Source of the DNA: Pseudomonadota bacterium
GTDB taxonomy: Bacteria; Pseudomonadota; Gammaproteobacteria; Woeseiales; Woeseiaceae
NCBI GenBank assembly: GCA_027295475.1
Contig: JAPUKV010000103.1
Coordinates: 1-10,749, forward strand
Direction: 5' to 3'
DNA length: 10,749 nt
The notes under the pieces are model-generated. The model made no database searches. It was not told the DNA's origin and worked only from the letters and a program-made list of their open reading frames with translations. This document shows positions 1 through 7,444 of the stretch, one piece after another; positions within the stretch are counted from its first letter, which is position 1, and the number at the start of each line of letters is the position of its first letter. The translations under genes and the position numbers were made by a program.

Positions 1-420
1 GGTCTGGAAAGCATTCTGGCGAATCCAACACATTACGAGGGTACCTATCTCGAATTTCTGGGCTTTCGACTGACATCCTGGCGAGAGGGCTTCGCGAGAC
101 TCGAGATGCCGGTCCGGCCGGACCACCGCAATACCGTTGGCTTTCTGCACGGCGGCGTCATCGCCTCGCTGCTTGATATCGCCGGCGCAGTCGCAGGTAG
201 CCACGGCATTGCAGATGAGTTCGTCTCGATTACAATCAATCTCAGCTGTAACTACATGGCGCCGCACCGAGGCGATACGGTGATCGCCGAGGGCGAGTTG
301 GTTAGAACGACAACATCTCTGTTCTTTGCCCAGGCGAAGCTCCTGGACCCCGAGCACAATCTTCTATGCGCCACGGCGACAGGAACGTACAAGGCCAAGC
401 CAAGGGAGCCCGAACAATGA
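1..420 (+). CDS. PaaI-family hotdog-fold acyl-CoA thioesterase (5' truncated)
   Basis: The frame is open from base 1 and ends at TGA 418-420, giving 139 visible residues; the true start lies upstream of the window. An internal ATG at 106 should not be taken as the start, because the codons before it encode good hotdog sequence (GTYLEFLGFRLTSWREGFARLEM). The visible length is close to a complete PaaI-like protein (about 140 residues), so probably only a few residues are missing. The family hydrolyses acyl-CoA or aryl-CoA thioesters to free acid and CoA in the cytoplasm. The signature HGGVIASLLDIAGAVA follows VGFL, with the HGG loop and an acidic residue (D) on the central helix. The strand SITINLSCNYMAP and the closing strand CATATGTYK fit the fold. 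Its stop overlaps the next gene's ATG. A role in releasing CoA from dead-end or end-product thioesters of the neighbouring pathway is inference; the substrate cannot be read from sequence. Confidence 0.85.
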   Translation, partial: GLESILANPTHYEGTYLEFLGFRLTSWREGFARLEMPVRPDHRNTVGFLHGGVIASLLDIAGAVAGSHGIADEFVSITINLSCNYMAPHRGDTVIAEGELVRTTTSLFFAQAKLLDPEHNLLCATATGTYKAKPREPEQ

Positions 421-1190
421 CATGCGCGGAACGGTTCAATCTGGAAGGGCGGGTAGCTCTGGTCACGGGGGCCGGCTCGGGTCTTGGCCGGCAGTTCGCC
501 GAAACGCTGGCGAAGGCGGGGGCCACCGTTGTCCTTGCGGCGCGGAGACGGAATAAACTCGAGGAGACCGCTCAGTCAATCGCAGACAAGGGCGGCAAGG
601 CGATATGTGTTGATCTCGATGTCACCGATTCTGCCTCGGTACGAGACTGTTTTGCAGAGGCCGAGTCATCCGCCGGCATCGCCGATATCCTGGTGAACAA
701 CTCGGGCATAAGTCGCGAGGGATTTCTTGTCGACTTGAGTGAGGAAGACTGGGATGCCGTGATCGACACCAATCTCAAAGGCGTGTTCCTGGTTGCACAG
801 GCGGCGGCGCGGGCGATGATCAAAGCTGAGAAGCCGGGCAGTATCATCAATATCGCGTCCGTACTCGGATTTCGGGTCGCCAAAATGCTGAGTTCCTATA
901 TTGCGGCCAAGAGCGGTGTCGTGAATCTGACCAAGACAATGGCGCTCGAATGGGCGAGATACGGCATACGGGTCAATGCGATTGCGCCGGGCTACTTTCT
1001 GACAGAAATCAACGAGCACTTTTTCAAGACGGACGCGGCCAAGCAAATGCTTGTGCAGATCCCGATGCGGCGCATCGGTGAGCTCGGGGAATTGTCCGGT
1101 CCGTTGCTGCTGCTTGCATCAGACGCCGGCAGCTACATGACCGGCAGCTCCATAGAAGTGGACGGAGGGCAACTCTGTAGTTCCTTGTAG
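417..1190 (+). CDS. SDR-family NAD(P)-dependent oxidoreductase
   Basis: A classical short-chain dehydrogenase/reductase of 257 residues. The cofactor motif TGAGSGLG is at residues 17-24, the NNAG-type motif appears as NNSG at 94-97, the structural Asn is N119, and the catalytic Ser, Tyr and Lys are S148, Y161 and K165 (YxxxK). The C-terminal PGYFLTE and IEVDGG segments are typical of FabG-like members. Basic residues after the second strand (AARRR, 41-45) and no acidic residue there suggest NADP(H) rather than NAD(H); this is inference. I start it at ATG 417, which overlaps the thioesterase stop as ATGA and has AGGGAG at 402-407. An in-frame ATG at 366 lies well inside the thioesterase gene and adds 17 residues outside the fold. 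A 3-hydroxyacyl/3-oxoacyl-CoA or alcohol substrate within the local acyl-CoA pathway is plausible, but the family is too broad to be specific. Confidence 0.9.
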   Translation: MTCAERFNLEGRVALVTGAGSGLGRQFAETLAKAGATVVLAARRRNKLEETAQSIADKGGKAICVDLDVTDSASVRDCFAEAESSAGIADILVNNSGISREGFLVDLSEEDWDAVIDTNLKGVFLVAQAAARAMIKAEKPGSIINIASVLGFRVAKMLSSYIAAKSGVVNLTKTMALEWARYGIRVNAIAPGYFLTEINEHFFKTDAAKQMLVQIPMRRIGELGELSGPLLLLASDAGSYMTGSSIEVDGGQLCSSL

Positions 1191-1226
1191 TCCGGTATTC
1201 CGAAAAAAAGAAGCAGGATCGAAATC

Positions 1227-2384
1227 ATGGGCCCGCTCCAAGGCTTCAAAATCATAGAAATTGCCGGCATTGGTCCTGGCCAGTTTTGCGGCATGTTGCT
1301 CGCCGACATGGGCGCCCGGATCATTCGCATAGACCGCCTGTCCGACGCGGATCTCGGTATTCCCCTGCCGGCGAAATACAATCTGATGAATCGAAGCCGG
1401 CCGACGATCGCGATCGATCTGAAGCATGCGGACGGTGTCGAACTTGTGCTTCGTTTGTGCGCGGATGCCGACGCGCTGTTCGAAGGCTTTCGACCCGGAG
1501 TGATGGAACGGCTTGGAATCGGGCCAACGGAGTGTCTGGGCCGAAATAAACGTCTGGTCTATGGACGCATGACCGGCTGGGGTCAAAACGGGCCACTGGC
1601 GGACTCGGTCGGACATGATGGCAATTACATTGCTCTGACAGGCGCGCTTGCGGCCATCGGAGCAAAAGACGGACGACCCGTCATGCCGTTGAATCTTGTT
1701 GCGGATTTCGGCGGTGGCGGAGTCTATCTCGCCATGGGGATGCTTGCTGCCATGCTCGAAGCCGGTCGATCCGGCGAAGGACAGATTGTTGATGCTGCGA
1801 TGGTCGATGGCGCAGCTTCGCTCATGACTATGTTTTACGGATTGCGCGCCGGCGGCATGTGGCGCGAGGATCGAGGCAGCAACTTATTGGACGGGGGCGC
1901 GCCGTTCTACCGGACCTATGCGACCAAAGATAAAAAAAGCGTTGTGGTCTGCGCAATAGAGAGGCGATTTTTTCGCGCCTTGCTTGAAGTACTGTCGATA
2001 GATGAGATTAAACCAAACGATCAGTTCGACACCGGCAAGTGGCCGGAGCATGCTGCTTGTTTCGAGGCCGTGTTTGTGACAAAGACACGGGATGAGTGGA
2101 GCAAAATGCTGGAAGGCAGCGATGCGTGTGTCGCGCCGGTGCTTTCAATGACCGAAGCGCCGAACCATCCACACCACCAGGCCCGAAAAACGTTCGTGGA
2201 GTGCGACGGAATCGTCCAGCCAGGTCCGGCGCCCCGCTTTTCTCGTACCAGGTCAGAAATAAAAAGCCCGCCAGCGGAGCCCGGCGTCGCCGGCAACGAG
2301 GCCCTCAGTGAATGGGGGTTGTCGAAGGTTGAAATCGAGAGGCTGCAGAAGACCGGCGTGATCGGCAAGCCCACCAACGGCTGA
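1227..2384 (+). CDS. Alpha-methylacyl-CoA racemase-like protein (class III CoA-transferase fold)
   Basis: A 385-residue CaiB/BaiF-fold protein that I read as an alpha-methylacyl-CoA racemase (AMACR; MCR in Mycobacterium tuberculosis). Such enzymes interconvert (2R)- and (2S)-2-methylacyl-CoAs so that the S form can enter beta-oxidation. Evidence is the N-terminal LQGFKIIEIAGIGPG, RMTGWGQNGP near 114-123, NLVADFGGG at 156-164, VDAAMVDGA at 188-196 and LDGGAPFY at 221-228, all close to MCR as I remember it. The catalytic set aligns: H130 and D131 in GHDGNY, D160 in ADFGGG and E245 in CAIERRFF match MCR H126, D127, D156 and E241 with a constant offset of 4. A CoA-transferase would instead be expected to carry a catalytic Asp in a different context. 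ATG 1227 has AGGA at 1215-1218. It lies 36 nt after the SDR gene, so it is probably co-transcribed. A racemase points to methyl-branched, isoprenoid or sterol-side-chain substrates. Confidence 0.88.
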   Translation: MGPLQGFKIIEIAGIGPGQFCGMLLADMGARIIRIDRLSDADLGIPLPAKYNLMNRSRPTIAIDLKHADGVELVLRLCADADALFEGFRPGVMERLGIGPTECLGRNKRLVYGRMTGWGQNGPLADSVGHDGNYIALTGALAAIGAKDGRPVMPLNLVADFGGGGVYLAMGMLAAMLEAGRSGEGQIVDAAMVDGAASLMTMFYGLRAGGMWREDRGSNLLDGGAPFYRTYATKDKKSVVVCAIERRFFRALLEVLSIDEIKPNDQFDTGKWPEHAACFEAVFVTKTRDEWSKMLEGSDACVAPVLSMTEAPNHPHHQARKTFVECDGIVQPGPAPRFSRTRSEIKSPPAEPGVAGNEALSEWGLSKVEIERLQKTGVIGKPTNG

Positions 2385-2404
2385 GGTTGCGGCTCTTGCG
2401 ACGC

Positions 2405-2433
2405 TTGTCGTGCCTTGTTTGCTGCAGTATAAT
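2405..2433 (+). promoter_or_regulatory. Probable sigma70 promoter of the tetR operon
   Basis: A perfect -10 hexamer TATAAT (2428-2433) lies exactly 17 nt downstream of TTGTCG (2405-2410, 4 of 6 matches to TTGACA). Transcription would start near 2440, at the edge of the first dyad and about 80 nt before the TTG start of the regulator. It sits in the only sizeable gap between the racemase gene and the regulator. The call is from sequence pattern alone. Confidence 0.6.
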
Positions 2434-2439
2434 CACTTG

Positions 2440-2454
2440 CTTGTTGACAACAAG
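2440..2454. promoter_or_regulatory. Putative TetR-regulator operator 1 (perfect 7+1+7 palindrome)
   Basis: CTTGTTGACAACAAG is a perfect dyad with 7-bp arms around a single central A (2447). It starts about where transcription from the 2405-2433 promoter should begin. A bound repressor there would block initiation, the usual layout for an autoregulated TetR-family gene. The assignment to this regulator rests on position and symmetry. Confidence 0.55.
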
Positions 2455-2476
2455 TTTCTTATAAAGCCTGTATTAC

Positions 2477-2490
2477 TTGTTGATTAACAA
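2477..2490. promoter_or_regulatory. Putative TetR-regulator operator 2 (TTGTT-N4-AACAA dyad)
   Basis: TTGTTGATTAACAA has 5-bp arms (TTGTT/AACAA). Its left half CTTGTTGA (2476-2483) is identical to the left half of operator 1 (2440-2447), exactly 36 bp away. The repeated half-site makes it likely that both are recognised by the same protein, with this one the weaker site. Confidence 0.42.
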
Positions 2491-2507
2491 ACTCTTTTTA
2501 AATCTTC

Positions 2508-2511
2508 GAGG
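2508..2511 (+). promoter_or_regulatory. Ribosome binding site deciding the TTG start of the TetR gene
   Basis: GAGG at 2508-2511 lies 8 nt before TTG 2520-2522. No ATG or GTG in this frame lies between it and the HTH domain, and the first ATG (codon 28) would cut into helix 1. The TTG start is therefore preferred. Confidence 0.55.
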
Positions 2512-2519
2512 CACTCAAT

Positions 2520-3170
2520 TTGTCCACCGATCCCCAGCCTGTTGCGGAGAATGGCCAGTCGCTGACGCAGGCAGAGCGCACCGCGATTTCGGACAAGGCC
2601 ATGATCGATGCTGCGGTCGAGCTGATCCTGGAGTATGGCACCGACAAGACCACTTTGCAGGCGATCGGCGAAAAGGCAGGCTACAGCCGCGGTCTGGCGA
2701 CATACCGGTTCGGATCCAAGGCCGGTCTTTATGACGAGGTCTGCAAATCAATCTCCAGGCGTTGGCTCGGGTACCTGCAAGAAGGGGTCGGTGATAAATC
2801 GGGCATCGACGCAATGTGCACTGCTCTCGATTCATTCTTCCAGTTTGTGTCTGATTCGCCGCGCGATGCACGGGTACTGCAAATTCTTTATTGCGGTGCA
2901 GCGAGTCCCAGGTCGGAATACCGGCAGACTTCCGTCAACATACATCGACGCCAGCAGGACGACGTTGCCGACTGGGTGCGCGCCGGGATGAAAACCGGCG
3001 AAATTCGCAAGAATGCGGATCCTAAAAGTATCGCTGCACATTACATCGCCTACATATCAGGAATGACCTATCTCTGGCTGATCGATCCAAAATCGGTCGA
3101 TTTCAGGAAGGCAAACGAAGATATGAAGGAGCATCTGCAACTTTCACTCGAGAACAGGACAGCAACATGA
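2520..3170 (+). CDS. TetR-family transcriptional regulator
   Basis: A 216-residue protein with an N-terminal TetR DNA-binding domain at about residues 22-72: helix 1 [16 protein letters not shown], then the helix-turn-helix [21 protein letters not shown] and the typical follow-on [10 protein letters not shown]. The rest is an all-helical ligand-binding and dimerisation domain, whose sequence does not identify the ligand. It starts at TTG 2520, with GAGG 8 nt upstream; a weak start codon suits a repressor kept at low level. Two dyads sharing the half-site CTTGTTGA lie between its promoter and start, so autorepression is likely. Its last codons overlap the thiolase ATG (ATGA, 3167-3170), tying regulator and catabolic genes into one transcript. 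By context it probably responds to an acyl-CoA or acid intermediate of the pathway encoded on both sides; that is inference. Confidence 0.88.
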   Translation: MSTDPQPVAENGQSLTQAERTAISDKAMIDAAVELILEYGTDKTTLQAIGEKAGYSRGLATYRFGSKAGLYDEVCKSISRRWLGYLQEGVGDKSGIDAMCTALDSFFQFVSDSPRDARVLQILYCGAASPRSEYRQTSVNIHRRQQDDVADWVRAGMKTGEIRKNADPKSIAAHYIAYISGMTYLWLIDPKSVDFRKANEDMKEHLQLSLENRTAT

Positions 3171-4375
3171 CAGACGCATATATTTTTGATCACGTCCGCA
3201 GCCCGCGCGGCCGCGGCAGATCGAACGGCGCACTACACGAAGTAAAACCGATCGACCTGGCGGCTCAGGTACTCGCCAGCCTCAGAGATCGCAACGAACT
3301 TGATACCAGCAAAGTCGACGATGTCGTGTTCGGCTGCGTCATGCCGGTCGGCGAGCAGGGGTCCTGTGTCACCCGACTCGCGGTATTGAATGCCGATTAC
3401 GATGAGAGCGTGCCCGGCAAGCAAATCAATCGTTTTTGTGCATCGGGACTCGAAGCAATCAACAGTGCGGCAGCCCAGGTTATGTCGGGGCAATCCGATC
3501 TCACGATCGGCGGCGGCCTCGAATCCATGTCCAGAGTGCCGATGGGCTCGGACTCAGGTGCCATGCACGCCGACCCCGCGTTCGCCTACAAATCCTATTT
3601 CGTGCCGCAGGGAATCGGCGCGGACCTTATTGCCACCAAGTACGGTTTCTCGCGCGAAGACGTTGACGCTTATGCCGTTGAGAGCCAGCGACGTGCCGCG
3701 AATGCCTGGGACAACGGCTATTTCGATAATTCGGTGATACCGATCAAGGATCACATAGGCATGACATTGCTAGACAAGGACGAGCACATTCGTCCCGGTA
3801 CAACCTCCGAAGACCTCGCAGGGCTCAAGGCAGCATTCGAGATTCCGGGTGAGCAAGCCGGCTTCGATTCGGTCGCTTTGCAGAAGTACCCCGAGCTTGA
3901 GGCCATCAATCATGTGCATACAGGTGGCAATTCGAGTGGCATTGTCGACGGATCTGCTGCGGTATTGATTGGCTCCAAAAATATGGGTGATGCGCTCGGG
4001 CTCAAGCCACGGGCGCGCATCAAGGGCTTTGCGTCGGTCGGAACTGATCCGACAATCATGCTGACAGGCCCGGCGCCATCGGCGGAAAAAGTGCTCAAGC
4101 GCTGCGGAATGACCACAGACGACATCGACTTGTTCGAACTCAACGAAGCGTTCGCATCCGTCGTCATGTTGTTCATGCAAAAGCTCGGCATAGACCACGA
4201 CAGGATCAATGTCAACGGCGGTGCGATTGCGATGGGGCATCCTTTGGGCGCGACCGGAACGATGATTTTCGGCACGGTGCTGGACGAACTCGAGCGCCGG
4301 GATCTGAATACCGCGCTCATTAATTTATGCGTGGGCGGTGGCATGGGTACCGCGACCATCATCGAACGCGTGTAA
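3167..4375 (+). CDS. fadA: Acetyl-CoA C-acyltransferase (thiolase, FadA type)
   Basis: A complete 402-residue degradative thiolase that cleaves 3-ketoacyl-CoA with CoA to acetyl-CoA (or propionyl-CoA from 2-methyl substrates) and a shortened acyl-CoA. The nucleophile is C91 in [14 protein letters not shown] is at 326-329, the catalytic His is H358 in GHPLGATG, and the second Cys is C388 in CVGGGMG. Segments such as [39 protein letters not shown] and the C-terminus TATIIERV closely resemble the beta subunit of the mycobacterial trifunctional enzyme (FadA, Rv0859) as I remember it. It would then partner the next gene's product in an alpha/beta complex. The start ATG 3167 overlaps the regulator's stop and has AGGA at 3156-3159. 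It ends with tandem stops TAA TAG. Chain-length preference cannot be read from sequence. Confidence 0.93.
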   Translation: MTDAYIFDHVRSPRGRGRSNGALHEVKPIDLAAQVLASLRDRNELDTSKVDDVVFGCVMPVGEQGSCVTRLAVLNADYDESVPGKQINRFCASGLEAINSAAAQVMSGQSDLTIGGGLESMSRVPMGSDSGAMHADPAFAYKSYFVPQGIGADLIATKYGFSREDVDAYAVESQRRAANAWDNGYFDNSVIPIKDHIGMTLLDKDEHIRPGTTSEDLAGLKAAFEIPGEQAGFDSVALQKYPELEAINHVHTGGNSSGIVDGSAAVLIGSKNMGDALGLKPRARIKGFASVGTDPTIMLTGPAPSAEKVLKRCGMTTDDIDLFELNEAFASVVMLFMQKLGIDHDRINVNGGAIAMGHPLGATGTMIFGTVLDELERRDLNTALINLCVGGGMGTATIIERV

Positions 4376-4420
4376 TAGCGGCGCTCACTAATCACTACTT
4401 CCGAATGTTTCATAAGTTTT

Positions 4421-4426
4421 GGATGA
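4421..4426 (+). promoter_or_regulatory. Ribosome binding site deciding the fadB start
   Basis: GGATGA at 4421-4426 lies 4 nt before ATG 4431, with its GGA core 7 nt before it. An in-frame TTG at 4419 overlaps this site and has no Shine-Dalgarno match of its own, so ATG 4431 is the better start. Confidence 0.5.
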
Positions 4427-4430
4427 AAAA

Positions 4431-6605
4431 ATGAAAACGATTGATTACAAAATTGATAAAGACGGCGTCGCTATTCTGACGATCGACGTCAAGGACCGGT
4501 CGATGAATGTCATGACGCCGGCGTTTCTGCAGGATCTGTCGGATGCTGTCGACAAGGTTGCGGGTGACGACAAAGTCAAAGGTGCTGTTATTACGTCCGC
4601 TAAAGATTCTTTCATGGCGGGTGCCGATTTGCTGGGGCTGGTCGAGACGTTCGAGCAGCGTACGGACGCGGAGGAGGTCTATGGCTGGTGCCGCGGATTA
4701 CAACAGACGCTGAGAAAGCTTGAGACCTGTGGCAAGCCATTCGCTGCGGCGATCAACGGCACGGCGCTTGGCGGCGGTCTCGAAGTCTGCCTGGCTTGCC
4801 ACTACCGAGTGGCCGCAAATAACCCGAAATCCGTACTCGGCCTGCCGGAAGTCACGGTTGGGCTGATCCCCGGGGGCGGCGGTACCCAGCGTCTGCCGAG
4901 ACTCATCGGCATTGAAGCGGCTTTACAACTGATTACACAGGGCAAGCACCTGAAGGCCACAGAAGCCGTTGAAGCAGGTATCGCAGATCTACTTGTCGAA
5001 CCAGGCAAGGAGATTGAAGCCGCCAAAGCGTGGGTGCTCGAGACAGGTAATCCCGAGCAACCCTGGGACAAGAAGGGCTTCAAAGTGCCGGGCGGTGCGG
5101 GGCTCATGAACCCGTCTGCCATTCAGACGTTCATGTTCGGTACGGCATTGTTGCAGAAGATGACCAAGCACAATTACCCGGCGCCGATCGCAATTATGTC
5201 TGCCGTCTACGAAGGCACTGTTTTACCGATAGACAAGGCGCTCGACATTGAATCCAAGTATTTCGCCTTGATCCTGATGAGCCCGGTATCACGCAACATG
5301 TCCCGTACTTTGTTCATTAACAAAGGGGCTGCCGACAAGTTGGTGCGCAGGCCGAGTGAGCCGGAAAAGCGACTGGTCAAAAAGCTCGGCATTCTCGGCG
5401 CCGGGATGATGGGTGCCGGTATCGCATTTGTTTCGGCACGAGCCGGCATGCACGTCGTGCTGCTCGACACGACTAAGGAAAAAGCCGAATTTGGCAAAGA
5501 CTATTCCCGCAACCTCCTGCAAGAACGAATCGACAAAGGCCGCACGACGTCGGACAAGGCTGCTGACATTCTGGATCGGATTCATACGACGACGGAATTT
5601 GACGATCTTGCTGGTTGCGAGCTCGTCATCGAGGCAGTATTCGAAGACCGGAAAATCAAAGCCGATGTCACCGCGAAGACCGAGGCCGTTATTGCTGACG
5701 ATGCGGTCTTTGCGTCGAATACGTCGACATTGCCGATCACGGGACTCGCCGAGGCCTCCAAACGGCCGCAACAGTTTATCGGCATCCACTTCTTCTCGCC
5801 GGTAGAAAAGATGCCGCTGATTGAGGTTATCGTCGGCAAGAACACCAACGATGTCGCGATCGCCCAGGCGCTTGATTACATTCAGCAACTGCGGAAGACG
5901 CCGATCGTTGTCAACGACGGCCGGGGCTTTTACACCAGCCGCGTTTTCGGCGTATTCAGCCGCGAAGGCATCAGGATGCTGTCCGAAGGCGTCAACCCGG
6001 CGCTGATCGAAAACGTTGCGAAACACTCGGGCATGCCGGTCGGCCCGCTTGCTGTCACGGACGAGGTTTCGCTCGAGTTGAGCTACCACGTGATGAAGCA
6101 AACAAAACAGGATCTCGGTGAACTTTACGTTTCCTCGCCAGCCGATGCGGTGATCAGCAAGTTCGTCGAGGAGCTCGACCGCCGGGGCAAGCGCTTCGGC
6201 AAAGGTTTCTATGACTATCCTGAGGGCGGCAAGAAACACCTGTGGCCGGGCTTGAAGGAACTCTATCCATTGGCTGACGAACAGCCATCGGCTGAAGAAG
6301 TCCGCAAGCGCATCCTCTATTCGCAGGCGATAGAGACGGTGCGCTGCATGGACGAAGGGGTTGTCACGCATCCGGCTGATGCCGACATCGGATCTGTTTT
6401 CGGCTGGGGTTTTCCGCCTTACACAGGCGGCACGATCTCTTTCATCGAGACGGAGGGCCTGAAAAACTTTGTCACAGAGGCCGATCGCCTGGCTGAAGCA
6501 TACGGCGAACGTTTCGCCGTGCCGGACAGCCTGCGGTCGATGGCCGATAAAGGCGAGACATTCTACGGGCTTGTCGATGCGCAAGCACATCGTTCGGCAG
6601 CCTGA
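4431..6605 (+). CDS. fadB: Multifunctional enoyl-CoA hydratase / 3-hydroxyacyl-CoA dehydrogenase (FadB/FadJ type)
   Basis: The alpha subunit of a fatty-acid oxidation complex, 724 residues, the usual length. Residues 1 to about 200 are a crotonase domain with NGTALGGGLE and GLPEVTVGLIPGGGG; the two catalytic glutamates are E118 and E140. From about 315 a 3-hydroxyacyl-CoA dehydrogenase domain follows, with NAD-binding LGILGAGMMGAGIA (GxGxxG at 323-328), catalytic H453 in GIHFFSPVEKMPLIEV and E465. Two C-terminal dehydrogenase domains end near 720. It hydrates trans-2-enoyl-CoA and oxidises the L-3-hydroxyacyl-CoA to 3-ketoacyl-CoA for the preceding thiolase, 55 nt upstream. The conserved Asn of many HADs (GFxxNR) is Ser here (NDGRGFYTSRV, S503), as I recall in actinobacterial FadB proteins. 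The name fadJ would be equally defensible. It is followed at once by the next gene, whose ribosome binding site overlaps the TGA. Confidence 0.93.
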   Translation: MKTIDYKIDKDGVAILTIDVKDRSMNVMTPAFLQDLSDAVDKVAGDDKVKGAVITSAKDSFMAGADLLGLVETFEQRTDAEEVYGWCRGLQQTLRKLETCGKPFAAAINGTALGGGLEVCLACHYRVAANNPKSVLGLPEVTVGLIPGGGGTQRLPRLIGIEAALQLITQGKHLKATEAVEAGIADLLVEPGKEIEAAKAWVLETGNPEQPWDKKGFKVPGGAGLMNPSAIQTFMFGTALLQKMTKHNYPAPIAIMSAVYEGTVLPIDKALDIESKYFALILMSPVSRNMSRTLFINKGAADKLVRRPSEPEKRLVKKLGILGAGMMGAGIAFVSARAGMHVVLLDTTKEKAEFGKDYSRNLLQERIDKGRTTSDKAADILDRIHTTTEFDDLAGCELVIEAVFEDRKIKADVTAKTEAVIADDAVFASNTSTLPITGLAEASKRPQQFIGIHFFSPVEKMPLIEVIVGKNTNDVAIAQALDYIQQLRKTPIVVNDGRGFYTSRVFGVFSREGIRMLSEGVNPALIENVAKHSGMPVGPLAVTDEVSLELSYHVMKQTKQDLGELYVSSPADAVISKFVEELDRRGKRFGKGFYDYPEGGKKHLWPGLKELYPLADEQPSAEEVRKRILYSQAIETVRCMDEGVVTHPADADIGSVFGWGFPPYTGGTISFIETEGLKNFVTEADRLAEAYGERFAVPDSLRSMADKGETFYGLVDAQAHRSAA

Positions 6606-6615
6606 GGAGAATTGG

Positions 6616-7398
6616 ATGGGCGACTACGAGACAGTGAAATACAGCCAGGACAATTCGGTAGCGATCATCACAATTTCCCGCCCGGACGCGATGAACTCAT
6701 TCAACACCGAACTTCGCCGAGATCTATTGACAGCGTTCGAACGAGCCGCAGGCGAAGAATCGGTTCGTGTGGTCATACTGACTGGCGAGGGCCGTTCGTT
6801 CAGTGCCGGCGCCGACCTGAAGGACAGTCTTTCTGCTGATCGGTTGGTCGAGCAACAACTTCAGGAGGAGTACCGACCGGTACTCGAATGTATTGCCGAG
6901 ATGAAGCAGCCGGTTATCGCCGCTGTTGGCGGATCGGTAGCCGGTATCGGTGTGTCATATGCGCTGATGTGCGATCTCCTGGTGATGGCGGACAATGCGT
7001 TCCTGTTATCACCATTTACGACCATCTCCCTGGTGCCGGACGGCGGGCTGAGCTGGCTGCTGGTGCACCAGCTCGGCTATCGCAAGGCGTTTCAGTTGAG
7101 CATCGAATCCGAGCGAATCAGTGCGGACCGCTGTGTCGAACTGGGTCTGGCCAATAAGTCGGTACCGGCGGATGCTCTCATGGATGAAACGCTGAATTGG
7201 GCACATGCGCTCGCAAAGCGTGCCCCTCTGTCACTCGCCGCGACCAAAAAAACCATGCGTCATGCGGCGAGTCACGGCTGGGCAAGCACGTTCGATGTCG
7301 AGGCCTCGTTACAAAATGCGCTGCGAGCCAGTGAAGACTGCGAAGAGGGCATCAATGCGTTTCTCGAAAAGCGCAAGGCAATTTTCAAGGGCCGCTAA
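6616..7398 (+). CDS. Enoyl-CoA hydratase/isomerase family protein, PaaG-like active site
   Basis: A single-domain crotonase of 260 residues. RSFSAGADLKD at 60-70 supplies one oxyanion-hole strand and VGGSVAGIGVSYAL at 104-117 the other. Both glutamates used by classical hydratases are absent: the equivalents are S114 and F134. An Asp is present at D142 in SLVPDGGLSW, the position used by PaaG-type isomerases (LIPDCGG in E. coli PaaG). I therefore expect double-bond isomerisation or related chemistry rather than plain hydration, which the upstream FadB already supplies. Isomerisation would help oxidise unsaturated or ring-derived acyl-CoAs. I start it at ATG 6616, just after AGGAGA (6605-6610), which overlaps the fadB stop codon. 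A start at 6469 would run 137 nt into fadB and is rejected. It is co-transcribed with fadB by spacing. Confidence 0.88.
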   Translation: MGDYETVKYSQDNSVAIITISRPDAMNSFNTELRRDLLTAFERAAGEESVRVVILTGEGRSFSAGADLKDSLSADRLVEQQLQEEYRPVLECIAEMKQPVIAAVGGSVAGIGVSYALMCDLLVMADNAFLLSPFTTISLVPDGGLSWLLVHQLGYRKAFQLSIESERISADRCVELGLANKSVPADALMDETLNWAHALAKRAPLSLAATKKTMRHAASHGWASTFDVEASLQNALRASEDCEEGINAFLEKRKAIFKGR

Positions 7399-7444
7399 TC
7401 AGGCGATATATCGGTAACCAATTTTCCATGTCAGGGCACAGGTC

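Noticed and set aside
366..416. Upstream in-frame start for the SDR gene
   Set aside because: It would overlap the thioesterase gene by 55 nt and add 17 residues before the fold. ATG 417, at the stop/start overlap with a ribosome binding site, fits better.
2398..2420. Possible terminator after the racemase gene (CGAC-GCTT-GTCG hairpin followed by some Ts)
   Set aside because: The stem is only 4 strong pairs and the following sequence is not a proper U-tract. Its right half is also the -35 of the tetR promoter.
5289..6590. A 433-codon open frame on the minus strand
   Set aside because: It lies entirely opposite fadB, whose domains and catalytic residues are intact. The minus-strand translation is rich in Arg, Asp and His with no recognisable motif, as expected for a shadow frame in a GC-rich gene.
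6469..6615. Upstream in-frame start for the crotonase gene
   Set aside because: The extra 49 residues lie in the fadB coding region and do not resemble a crotonase N-terminus. ATG 6616 follows a strong AGGAGA.
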